A DNA stretch of 46,000 nucleotides from Cristatella mucedo. Its lineage: Eukaryota; Bryozoa; Phylactolaemata; Cristatellidae. The stretch lies in contig WPIO01000057.1 in the NCBI GenBank assembly GCA_009760855.2, positions 485,001-531,000 on the forward strand. Direction: 5' to 3'. This document shows, piece by piece, positions 35,039 through 42,776 of the stretch. The notes beneath the pieces were generated by a model. That model was not told the DNA's origin. It worked only from the letters and a program-made list of their open reading frames with translations, and made no database searches. The position numbers and the translations under genes were made by a program. Each line of letters starts with the position of its first letter. The first letter of the stretch is position 1.

Positions 35039-35223
35039 GTATGGGAAATCAAGGCGACGATGAGCTCGTGATGAAAATGGTGTTCAGCAACTGGACCAGA
35101 GATGAAGAGTTCGGCAGACAGTTTCTAAACGGCCACAATCCAGTTGTGCTGCAGAAACTTACGGAGATCCCTGCCAAGTTTCCGGTTCAAACGGAGTTGG
35201 CAGAACAAGGAGTGAACTTATCG
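35039..35223 (+). CDS. LOX exon 4: FGrQFLNGxNP region
   Basis: The acceptor cgacag|gt (35037-35038) gives a phase-1 junction with exon 3. The donor is tcg|gtaggt. The translation contains NWTRDEEFGRQFLNGHNPVV and ends ...FPVQTELAEQGVNLS. W-x-x-D-x-x-F-G-x-Q-F-L-N-G-x-N-P is one of the most conserved LOX signatures. The exon ends phase 0, as exon 5 needs. The family normally has about a dozen residues after this point, before the G-x-(I/L)-(Y/F)-I-x-D segment that opens exon 5; they are absent in the direct join. Confidence 0.9.
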
Positions 35224-36204
35224 GTAGGTGTGCAGCAGCTGCAGTTGTCAATCCGTTCAGTTTTTAGCATCCTCTCTTCCTTGCTGTGCAGCTCCTAGCT
35301 GCTGGCTCCATTTATCTATCCTTGATTTTCTTGTTCAGCGAGCTGAGTAAGTCGTAACAAGGAGCATATTTGAAGAACCTGGAAACAGTTTTAGTTCTCT
35401 TGAATGCGATACAATATTTATTTATTACTTTTATAATTACTATTATTATATACCCGTCCCTTCGTTGATGCCTAAACTAGGGCTGGGTATTTCCCATCTC
35501 ATGGCTGTTATAACTCATAGCCAACGTTAGTGCCGTACATCCAAAGAACAAAATCCAATCAATTTATTCCAAATATTTTCTAATATTATAAATTAATAAT
35601 TGATATTTAATAACAATAGTCAATTAATTCAAAATTTCCTCGCAAGGGTGATTCTATTGAGGAGACATAGTTGCGGTTAGGAAGAAAACGCAGTACTGTG
35701 ATTAGTGCTAACGTTGTATTACACTAGCAGCTGTTAGATCGTCTGCACGCGTTACAAAGAGGTGTACATGTCTCCAAGCGTTTCGGCTAGCTGAGGTAAG
35801 GATTGAAAATACATATCAAATTGCAGCGTATAGTTAAAGTGGGAACGGAATGAGAAAGCTCGTAAGAACTTTGATGACACAGGAGTAAAATAGCCAAACC
35901 TATGCCAAACTCGGGTTACACAATTTTTGAAGAGCGAGAAATAGTTTCAGCCGTGCAGACATGCTTCAAAATGACCTAATATATGTACCTCAGAATAGCT
36001 ACTTTACTCGTGATCTTTCGATAGTCGAAGTATTGTTTATGGTAAAACAAAGGCTAGTAGAAGAGGCCGACGGTCACAGCTCATTTCTCATAACGGCAGC
36101 TACAAAATACAACAGTTCTGTTGTTGTTATCGCGAGGGGGTGTGTTAGTCTTCGGCAGACCCACTCTGGTAGCTGGTCATAACCGCACTGTAATTTAAAC
36201 ACAT
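35224..36204. other. LOX intron 4, first part
   Basis: A LINE A/SINE-2 type tail remnant lies at about 35370-35455 ('aacctggaaacagttttagt', then ATT-rich). AT-rich at 35570-35640. One speculative micro-exon at 35731. Confidence 0.5.
35731..35763 (+). CDS. Speculative LOX micro-exon (11 codons)
   Basis: This is a candidate for the residues missing between exons 4 and 5. It lies after ctagcag (acceptor at 35729-35730), keeps phase 0 at both ends, and reads LLDRLHALQRG, which is roughly the leucine-rich helix ending in Gly seen at this point in other LOXs. The donor (ggt|gtacat) is weak and the similarity too short to be convincing. The alternative is that the loop is genuinely shorter in this protein. 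Confidence 0.18.
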
Positions 36205-36340
36205 ATATAATTCATTTAGTGCCCTAAGAGAACTTAATCTGTATTCAGGCGCTTCACATATGCCGCGGGACTCGAGCCCACAACCATCGGTCAGACCTTG
36301 GTCGGGGCGAGCACCTAAGCTTGTTCCATGCTGGCCAATA
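36205..36340 (-). mobile_element. SINE-2 in LOX intron 4
   Basis: Minus strand: 'ggtgctcgccccgaccaagg', 'gtgggctcgagtcccg' (B box), then 'tatgtgaagcgcctgaatac' and 'agattaagttctcttagggc' with an AT tail. Confidence 0.82.
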
Positions 36341-37133
36341 CGTTGCTAAGCCTTTCTTGTCATTATGCAGCTTAAATTAACTCGCCATTTTTATGTGGCA
36401 TAAAGTTGTTTTGTAAAGTTTTTGGGCAGTAAAATGCCTGAATCAGTGATTCTGTTTAGTGCAGTAGACCACGAATATGACGCCAAACCATTCTCTGTAT
36501 GCTAAATTTATTTTTTTTAAGCAGTAGCACATGAGGCTTCAAATCTGTGAAAGTGGAAGACACACTTGCTAACACGTGTTTCTAATGAACCCGTCTGGCG
36601 CTTTATTATAATAAGATTACATTTTAGTATTGATGCCACACCCTACGAGAAATTGATGAGTTTGTGCGCAGTGTGCCTGCACAAAAAAATGAACATGTCG
36701 ACTGGCTAGTGCTAGCACAGAAAAGTACAGTGCATTCTGATGAAGAGCATGCAATAGAGAATTGGTAAGCGTCCGTTTGGTGCTTGCTGAGCTGGAGGTG
36801 ACTGTATTCATTAGCTGATTCAAAAGCCTCATTTACATAGTAGCTCAGGAGCCCGTGTGGAATTTTTTCCACGGTCAGTAGTCAAGTAAGGTTTATCTGC
36901 TGTAGAACTTGAACCACTTCCTTGTCGCGTTCTAGAAGCACCTCAGCCCTAGGCAAAGAACCTAGGGTAGCACATGTTCACACTTTAGCCTGTTAGCATT
37001 GCAGAAATTGAACTCAGTCACGCTGTAACATTTTTCGTCGTTGATACTTTTATTACGCTATCAAAACTCAGTGTTTCCTTGCGATACCCACATTCTATAG
37101 TTTTGCTCCTCATGCCTAGCTCAATCATTGTAG
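36341..37133. other. LOX intron 4, last part
   Basis: No repeat family. Frames at 36617-36872 (-) have no domain. Confidence 0.5.
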
Positions 37134-38141
37134 GATGGCAGCCTCTACATAGCTGACTACGCTACTTTGCATGAACTACTACCGAAAGAGGACCAATCAA
37201 CGACGGCCTTCTTTTGTGCTCCGATCTGCCTGTTTCGCTTACTTCAAAGTGGAGACCTCATTCCAATTGCCATCCAGCTGTCACAGAATCCAGGCCCAGA
37301 AAGCCCAATCTGGACACCGAGAGATGGATTTGGCTGGCTATTGGCAAAGATTTACGTCAAAAACGCTGATGGACAGATTCACCAAGCTGTCACGCATCTG
37401 CTGAAGACCCACCTGGTCCTGGAGGCTGCGACCACAGCAATGTGGAGACAACTGCCTACAGCACACCCAATCTTCAAATTGTTGCTTCCGCACACGAGGA
37501 CGACGATCGCTATCAACGCTGCAGCTCGGGAGACGCTCATTAACGACGGAGGCGTCTTGGACGTAACACTTTCTACTGGCGTGAAGGGTGCCTATGAAGC
37601 AGTGCGTCGATCCTTCGATGCCTTCAAGATACAGGATTTGATTTTCCCGGACTCCATCAAGGCCAGAGGCGTCGACGATCCTAAGCTTAAGTACTACTAT
37701 AGAGATGACGGCGTCCAGCTGTGGAATCTTATATTGCAATATGTCGAGGAAATGATCGGCATCTACTACAATAGTGATGAAGATGTTGTACGCGACACTG
37801 AACTACAGGCCTGGATGAGCGAGCTGTACACTCACGGATTTCCGGCAGCCAGTGACGGTAGCCATCATGGAATTAGCAAGTCGGTGAGCACCCGACATGA
37901 GCTCGTACAGCTGTTGACCATCTTCGTATTTCAAGCTTCTGCTGGACACGCATCCATCAACTTCTCTCAGATGGCGTACTTTGGATTCGCGCCTAATGCT
38001 CCGCTCATGCTTCGAGCACCTCCGCCTACCTCAAAGGCTGGGATCACGATGCGAACCGTGCATCAATCACTACCTCGGACCCCGGATGTGGCCAACCAGC
38101 TAGCCATTATGTTCGTTCTGTCGCGCTATTCACCCGGTGAG
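37134..38141 (+). CDS. LOX exon 5: catalytic core with iron ligands
   Basis: A 1008-nt exon encoding 336 residues, running from a tag| acceptor to gag|gtaagc, phase 0 at both ends. An in-frame TAG right before the exon (37131-37133) shows that it cannot extend upstream. In order: DGSLYIADY; FFCAPICLF; IPIAIQL; GWLLAKIYV; HQAVTHLLKTH with iron His codons at 37395 and 37410; RQLPTAHPIFKLL; TIAINAAARETLI; IKARGVDDP; YYYRDDG..LW; SASAGHASINF-type helix (read QASAGHASINF) with the third iron His at 37947 and Asn at 37959; PNAPLMLRAPPP; and LSRYSPGE. All match the animal LOX catalytic domain with no stops or frameshifts, so this looks like a maintained gene. Mammalian LOX genes split this region into many exons; here it is one, which suggests intron loss or an ancestral intron-poor layout. 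Confidence 0.96.
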
Positions 38142-38954
38142 GTAAGCCTGAAGTGACTGCTTGTGAGCTAAAGAAGATATTTGGCAGAGAAACTCTTCTT
38201 TGCAGTAGGCCTTATAGAAACTGTCGTTCATCATAGAGGCATCACGGTCATGGCTGCGTGTGCTAGTTGAGCAATCAAATTGGGTTACTCTTATCGCAGC
38301 GCTGAGAGGTAGCAATCCATCTTTCTACCAGCTTGCTCACAGTGCACAGACAAGAAGAATGTTGTGAATGCCATAGATAATCATAACAATAAGATATGTG
38401 CATATCTATTTTGGATGGCTTATAAGAAAATCTCGGCTTTCCACAGCAACCAATCATCTCCACCAAGGTTGCAAGGGTTATCTGCTGCACCTATCCAGGT
38501 TTTTCCACCCTCCCGACCTTTGCTGTTTAGCTAAACGTGCCCGTGGTGCATCGAAGCATATCAGCACGCAATTGGTTCTTACTAATTACATTTCATTCAT
38601 CTCTTATGCGATGTGCTGACCATTTTTTAGTACAGGACTTGAGACACCTCAGCAGCTAGCTTTGTTTGCAGTAACTTTTCTCAGCGTAGCCACCTGCCTT
38701 CCTCGGCCACCGGAGCAAAGTGTGCGACTTGCTTAGCACTAAAGCTACAAAATTACTGCAGTTCAGATTTTTCCAGCTTCCTCATCGTCGCAAGTACGCG
38801 TAGCATATACTCATGTAGCCCGTCGTTAGCTATCGCTGCCGACTGTGCTGTTTAAAAACGCTAGGTATTTGCTCTGTGCTTATGCTGAACTGATATATAC
38901 AAGCTGCTCATAGTGACCACCAAGTAGTTAGGGTTTTCAATAATCTGCAGTATC
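38142..38954. other. LOX intron 5, first part
   Basis: About 810 bp with nothing recognised. Confidence 0.5.
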
Positions 38955-39027
38955 TCAGCTACCACATCACACCACTTCTCTCCGACCTGCAATAGCTCCC
39001 AGTCAAGCGACGCATCCAATTCATAAA

Positions 39028-39157
39028 CAATATATAATTCATTTATATAGCGCCCTAAGAGAACTTAATCTCTATTCAAGCGCTTCACATATGCCTCGGG
39101 GCTTGAGCCCACGACCTCAGTCAGACCTTGGTCGGGGCGAGCACCTTAACCGCTAGA
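39028..39157 (-). mobile_element. SINE-2 inside the intron 5 LINE
   Basis: Minus strand: 'agcggttaaggtgctcgccc' (A-box region), 'gtgggctcaagccccg' (B box), 'tatgtgaagcgcttgaatag', then 'ctcttagggcgctatataaa'. It is the most complete SINE-2 in the window. Confidence 0.85.
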
Positions 39158-39171
39158 TATTTTATTTGATG

Positions 39172-39346
39172 TTGCTTCGCTGTCTTTCTCCAACCTATCC
39201 ATCCAACTGCATCTCAATATGGGCCTTATCGGACCACCCATGGTTATGTCTAACGTCGTTTAGCTGTGTCTCAAACCAACACTAACTCTCTAGAGACCGC
39301 GCCTTTTGCTTGCAACGATTTTTAGTGCCGGTTGCATTTTCAAGTT
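39172..39346 (+). repeat. Inverted-repeat arm 1 (LINE A-derived)
   Basis: About 175 bp, almost identical to the reverse complement of 40688-40862. It is a diverged LINE A piece ('gttgcttcgctgtct..ctcc' through 'gagaccgcgccttttgc'). Confidence 0.93.
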
Positions 39347-39402
39347 GCATTGCATTGCAGTGCATTGTTAGCATCGGTTGCATTGCATTGCATTGTCAGC
39401 AA
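39338..39402. repeat. TTGCA-rich pentamer stretch
   Basis: Repeated 'ttgcattgcattgcag' words with interruptions, within the inserted segment of the intron 5 LINE. Confidence 0.85.
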
Positions 39403-39967
39403 AATTATTATTTAACAATTTCAAGATTCTATCACTCACTTTAAAGTACATTTGTTCTTTGGCTCCAACCTACCTATCAGATCTGCACCCCAACAGGCAT
39501 AAGCATCGTACTACCTGCTTTTCGGAATTTAATCGTTATGCTAACTTGTCTTCAAATCTTTTCTAGACCGTGCCTTTAGTTTGTATGTACCCAAAGTCTG
39601 GAACTCACTTCCGACCGACATCACGACATCCCCTGACTTGACCACATTTAAAAGGAAGCTAGAAATAATCTATTATTAACAGCATTTGACGGGTCCATGT
39701 GATTCGTTCTTTGTGAGCTAATACGTGCTGATAGTGTGCATGTTGCCACTAACCATATTTGCATGCTGACCCTGTGCATGTCACCTCTAATGCTATGCTC
39801 ATTGCCATTGAGCATGCTACCACTAACCATTCAACCACGCTTTCTTTGCAGCATTTTAAAATTGCCTAGAGATTGGGTTCTCCGAGAACGCTATAAAACG
39901 GCATTGATATTATTAAGCCACATAAACCTGCATCAGAAGCCACGACGCTAATAGATCGGCTGCTTGC

Positions 39968-40150
39968 AGCTGTGAGTGTTCACTTGCTACGCGTATAGCC
40001 CACGAGTTAATGTCCTTGCTCTTCACGGCCAAGGCGGTGGGTTTTTATTCTGCAGTGGGCGATCCTTAATTCCCAACTGCAAGGAGGTGACAGCCGTTAA
40101 GGCTCTTTAGCTGCTATACAAACAAGGCCTTTAAGTCAGCTAATTTTTTT
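39968..40150 (+). mobile_element. SINE-1 abutting the last LOX exon
   Basis: Diverged head, then 'ctgcagtgggcgatccttaa', 'gtgacagccgttaaggctct', 'tagctgctatacaaa' and 'ttaagtcagctaattttttt', ending eight bases before the exon. The SINE's terminal T-run (40144-40150) is continuous with the splice-site pyrimidine tract. Confidence 0.8.
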
Positions 40151-40158
40151 CCTTGCAG

Positions 40159-40341
40159 ATATTCGTGGGCGTATTTCCGGAGCTCCATTTCTCAGAGGCC
40201 GCCCCGAACGATGCAGCTCGGAGGTTCAAGGCGAAGCTCGACGCTCTGTCGGCCAGCATCGCAGAAAGGAACCAGCAGCTGATGCTGTATTCGTACCCGT
40301 ACATGAAGCCTTCGCTTGTACCCAACAGCGTAGCTAAGTGA
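40159..40341 (+). CDS. LOX terminal exon with non-canonical C-terminus
   Basis: The acceptor is ttttttccttgcag|, phase 0. The translation begins IFVGVFPELHF, runs through an amphipathic helix ending SIAERNQQL, and ends YPYMKPSLVPNSVAK followed by TGA. The family ends in P-N-S-(V/I)-x-I, where the carboxylate of the terminal Ile is the last iron ligand. Here spacing to the stop is kept but the last codon is AAG (Lys). A tRNA-derived SINE ends immediately upstream and its T-run forms the polypyrimidine tract. No further downstream exon restoring Ile is apparent. Confidence 0.93.
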   Translation: MFVGVFPELHFSEAAPNDAARRFKAKLDALSASIAERNQQLMLYSYPYMKPSLVPNSVAK

Positions 40342-40638
40342 TTCCAGAAAATGTAACAAGTTTTGCACGCACAAACTAATGGCAGCTTTGCCTGCTGTCA
40401 GCACTGAGACCATCTGTCCCTCTACAATACTACTGATACTGATTGTGTTACTGCCTGTCTTTTGCACCACGTGCTCTCGTTAGCTGCTACGTGAATGCCT
40501 TTCCCCCTACGATACCATAACGATACCGATTCTGTTGCCGTCTTTTTTCCTTTTTACCACATGGTGGCGTCATCTGCGGTGTGGCTACCTTTTCCGCCTG
40601 GGATCTTCATCAACTTTTACGTAGACTTCACTGACCAC
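40342..40638 (+). other. Putative LOX 3' UTR
   Basis: There is no repeat family here. Two stretches (about 40405-40460 and 40495-40560) look like diverged copies of one another: each has a pyrimidine-rich start, a run of 'gata' words, then 'tctttt...accac'. A short open frame overlaps but has no recognisable domain. Confidence 0.5.
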
Positions 40639-40644
40639 AATAAA
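40639..40644 (+). promoter_or_regulatory. Putative LOX poly(A) signal AATAAA
   Basis: A canonical AATAAA lies about 300 nt after the LOX stop and is followed by G/T-rich sequence. It would give a 3' UTR of about 320 nt. An inverted LINE A fragment starts about 45 bp further on, so the transcription unit appears to end before the next repeat. Confidence 0.6.
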
Positions 40645-40687
40645 GGTTCGCTGCTGTCATCAGTGGGAGCAGACAATTCTCTCGACA

Positions 40688-40919
40688 ATGCAACCGGCAC
40701 TAAAAATCGTTGCAAGCAAAAGGCGCGGTCTCTAGAGAGTTAATGTTGGTTTGAGACACAGCTAAACGACGTTAGACATAACCATGGGTGGTCCGATAAG
40801 GCCCATATTGAGATGCAGTTGGATGGGTAGGTTGGAGCAAGACAGCGAAGCAACTTTTGAATGAGTGACAAAACGTGGAAGTCGATACGGTATATAGTCG
40901 ATACGATGTATATAATATA

Positions 40920-40996
<77 letters not shown>

Positions 40997-41283
40997 ATGT
41001 ATGTATACGCAGGCCCGAATTATTTTCAACGTTGCCTAGAGGAAATTAGGCAGACTCGACTGTAGAGCTATCTGATGTGGTCGTCTAGTGAAGGGTCATG
41101 CCGGGTTATGAAGGGTCATGGTCAGGGGTTTGGAATTGTACCTCAGATTTATTTTGTGCAAGTACAACAGGAGAAATGTTAACCAACGAGACCATTCTGA
41201 GCATTGGGTTTCCCAAATTTGTCGTTGTACTACATTTCCCCACAACTATTAAGTTTTTATGGTCATTTAATTTGAGAAAGTGC
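40688..41283 (-). mobile_element. LINE A fragment with (GT)n inside; inverted-repeat arm 2 at 40688-40862
   Basis: Minus-strand landmarks: RIDF-like (near 40890), 'gaccacatcagatagctcta' (matches gaccatatcagctccac), and the DDKTN region near 41240-41270. It is split by a GT array. The 40688-40862 part matches 39172-39346 inverted. Confidence 0.82.
40921..40996. repeat. (GT)n microsatellite
   Basis: About 36 GT units, flanked by gtatg words. Confidence 0.99.
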
Positions 41284-41284
41284 A

Positions 41285-41440
41285 TTGAAGTCTGTTGGCT
41301 ACCGAATGCGTACCAAAAGCCGAGTAGGCTGTTAGTACGCTATACAAAACTCTCCTGCTTAAACCCACATGGTTTTTTATGACTTTGTGGTGACTTTGTG
41401 GAGTTACAGACGGAGATACATACATACATGCATACATGCC
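41285..41440 (+). mobile_element. LINE family B 3' tail
   Basis: 'gtctgttggctaccgaatgc' through 'ctgttagtacgctatacaaa' to 'gagttacagacggagataca' and an ACAT-rich tail. The segment 'gactttgtggtgactttgtg' is a small internal duplication. Confidence 0.85.
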
Positions 41441-41549
41441 ATTCAATTAGGGATCTCCGAAATACATGCAGCATAACTGTTACCTTAGTTTGACATGCAT
41501 GAAGACAGGGAGCGAATAAAACTTTCGTACATTCGATCGGGCTTCCTTT
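41441..41549. other. No recognised feature
   Basis: Short spacer. I see nothing in it. Confidence 0.5.
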
Positions 41550-41630
41550 ACTGCAATTGTAAAGCACCTAGAAACAGATTGAGTTCTATGAGCGCGCTTT
41601 ATCAAATTTATTATTATAATTATTACAGCT
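41550..41630 (+). mobile_element. LINE A/SINE type 3' tail fragment
   Basis: 'tgtaaagcacctagaaacag', 'attgagttctatgagcgcgc' and (ATT)n. The shared stem-loop and tail only. Confidence 0.78.
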
Positions 41631-41679
41631 GTGCCACTTGCTTAGTAGTATGAGCCTAGATTTAGCTTGGTGACACGTC

Positions 41680-42320
41680 AGCTAGCGCAAGAGTAGAAAT
41701 TGTTAAATGTATTGGGTCGAGCACAGATCTCTGAGGTACTCAGTACTTGAGTGGCTCCTCAGGCGACTACTACCCGATGGTATCCTGGCCTCTCTTTTCA
41801 TTGAGATATGACCTGAGCCGCCATTGCACCATTGCACTGCCAGTGCAAGATTGGAGGTGCTCGACAAGGACCTGGTGATCGATAATACCAAGCGTTGCTT
41901 AAAGATCAAGCAAAACAAGCGGAGAGAGTTCACCCAAGTCTGCATTCCCGAGAATGTCGGTATACACCTGAAGTAATTCTGACTCTATAGAATGGCTTGC
42001 TCTGAAACCAGACTGTAACTTAGTTGCTAGGTTTAAAGATTCAATATAAGAGTTCGGCTGATCTGCCAAAACTCGTTTTCATTTGTCTGTAATATGAGTA
42101 GAAGCACTGAGACTGGGGGAAGTTGCTCAGGTTCTCCCGATCGAGTATTGTCTTTTTAAAGTGTGGCCTAAGAAAGGTTCTAACTGAAAGGTTCAGGGAG
42201 CCAACCTGAGGCTAAGGACATATTTACTGCGTTAGTTATGTAGGGCAGCAGCAGACCTGTGTATTTCAGAAGGAGATAGCTGGGCATTGGGTCTTAGGGC
42301 TAGTAGTGCTCTTAGAATGA
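41680..42320 (-). mobile_element. LINE A-related RT fragment, minus strand
   Basis: The minus strand, in several frames, gives STTSPKTQCPAI, ITNAVNMSLASGWLPEPF, TLKKTILDRENLSN, NSYIESLNLATKLQSGFRAS, LVLLDL then IIDHQVLVE, and RSYLNEK. The order matches the RT N-terminal half of the intact copy. Many frameshifts. It ends just upstream of the near-complete LINE A. Confidence 0.85.
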
Positions 42321-42478
42321 GCGATGGACTTCGAAATGTGGGCAGCCCGACTCTGTCACTTCAGCTGGACCAACGTCGGGGTTAAGCTTTTCACCAGCTT
42401 TCTTTGAACTCTTTTGACGTCGGTATCGCTGAAGTCGTAACTCTACAAAAGTGACAGCCTCGAGTCAGTGTTGAATCG

Positions 42479-42751
42479 GTGCATTTTGAGCTGGCTAGAC
42501 AGTGCCTGCAAGTCGCTCAGCCCAAACATGCCAAGCCAAACAGGTTGATGAAGGCTGCGTCACAAGTCGAGTCGTCTTTTGGTCGTAAGGTTGCTTGTCA
42601 AGTCAACGGTAAGGACGTCGCCACTTTGCGGAGGCCCGAGCGCTTGAACGGCGGCGCCGCGATGATGCACTCGATAGAGGGATTTACCGCCGCCGAGGTG
42701 GCCGGAACCGCCAGCTCAGACGCCGCTCGTTGGGCGGAACCTGCAAGCTGA
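42479..42751 (+). CDS. Small ORF in LINE A 5' region, possible ORF1 remnant
   Basis: A 90-codon frame upstream of ORF2 and in a different frame. It is rich in Ala, Arg and Lys with no recognised domain. It may be the tail of an ORF1-type RNA-binding protein, or simply an open frame in a GC-rich 5' UTR. Confidence 0.25.
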   Translation: MHFELARQCLQVAQPKHAKPNRLMKAASQVESSFGRKVACQVNGKDVATLRRPERLNGGAAMMHSIEGFTAAEVAGTASSDAARWAEPAS

Positions 42752-42776
42752 GTACCGGCTCGTTCGGTATTCCTAG

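Larger units (their letters stand above)
38955..39920 (+). mobile_element. LINE A copy in LOX intron 5, interrupted
   Basis: 38955-39012 matches the 'cacatcacaccacttctc..cgacctgca' region and 39413-39920 resumes at 'caagattctatcactcactt' and runs to the tail. About 400 bp between them is inserted material: a SINE-2, an inverted-repeat arm and a TTGCA-rich stretch. Confidence 0.78.
27773..40341 (+). other. LOX: Lipoxygenase gene (PLAT + catalytic domain), 5' end missing
   Basis: Animal lipoxygenases are non-heme iron dioxygenases that add O2 to polyunsaturated fatty acids; the N-terminal PLAT domain helps membrane and substrate binding. Six exons can be joined: 27773-27933, 32601-32861, 34642-34935, 35039-35223, 37134-38141 and 40159-40341. 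Intron phases are 1, 1, 1, 0 and 0, and both sides of each junction agree. The total is 2092 nt, about 697 residues, close to the usual animal LOX length of 660-700. Closest resemblance by eye is to the 5-LOX type. Iron ligands visible: His at 37395 and 37410 (HLLKTH), His at 37947 and Asn at 37959 (GHASINF). The expected C-terminal Ile is Lys (40336-40338). The first exon must start upstream, because 27773 follows a splice acceptor and needs a phase-2 donor. About 11-12 residues expected between exons 4 and 5 are not accounted for. Substrate and positional specificity cannot be read from this. Confidence 0.93.

Noticed and set aside
40495-40743. 82-codon frame after the LOX stop
   Set aside because: It lies in the inferred 3' UTR and runs into an inverted LINE fragment. 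No domain.
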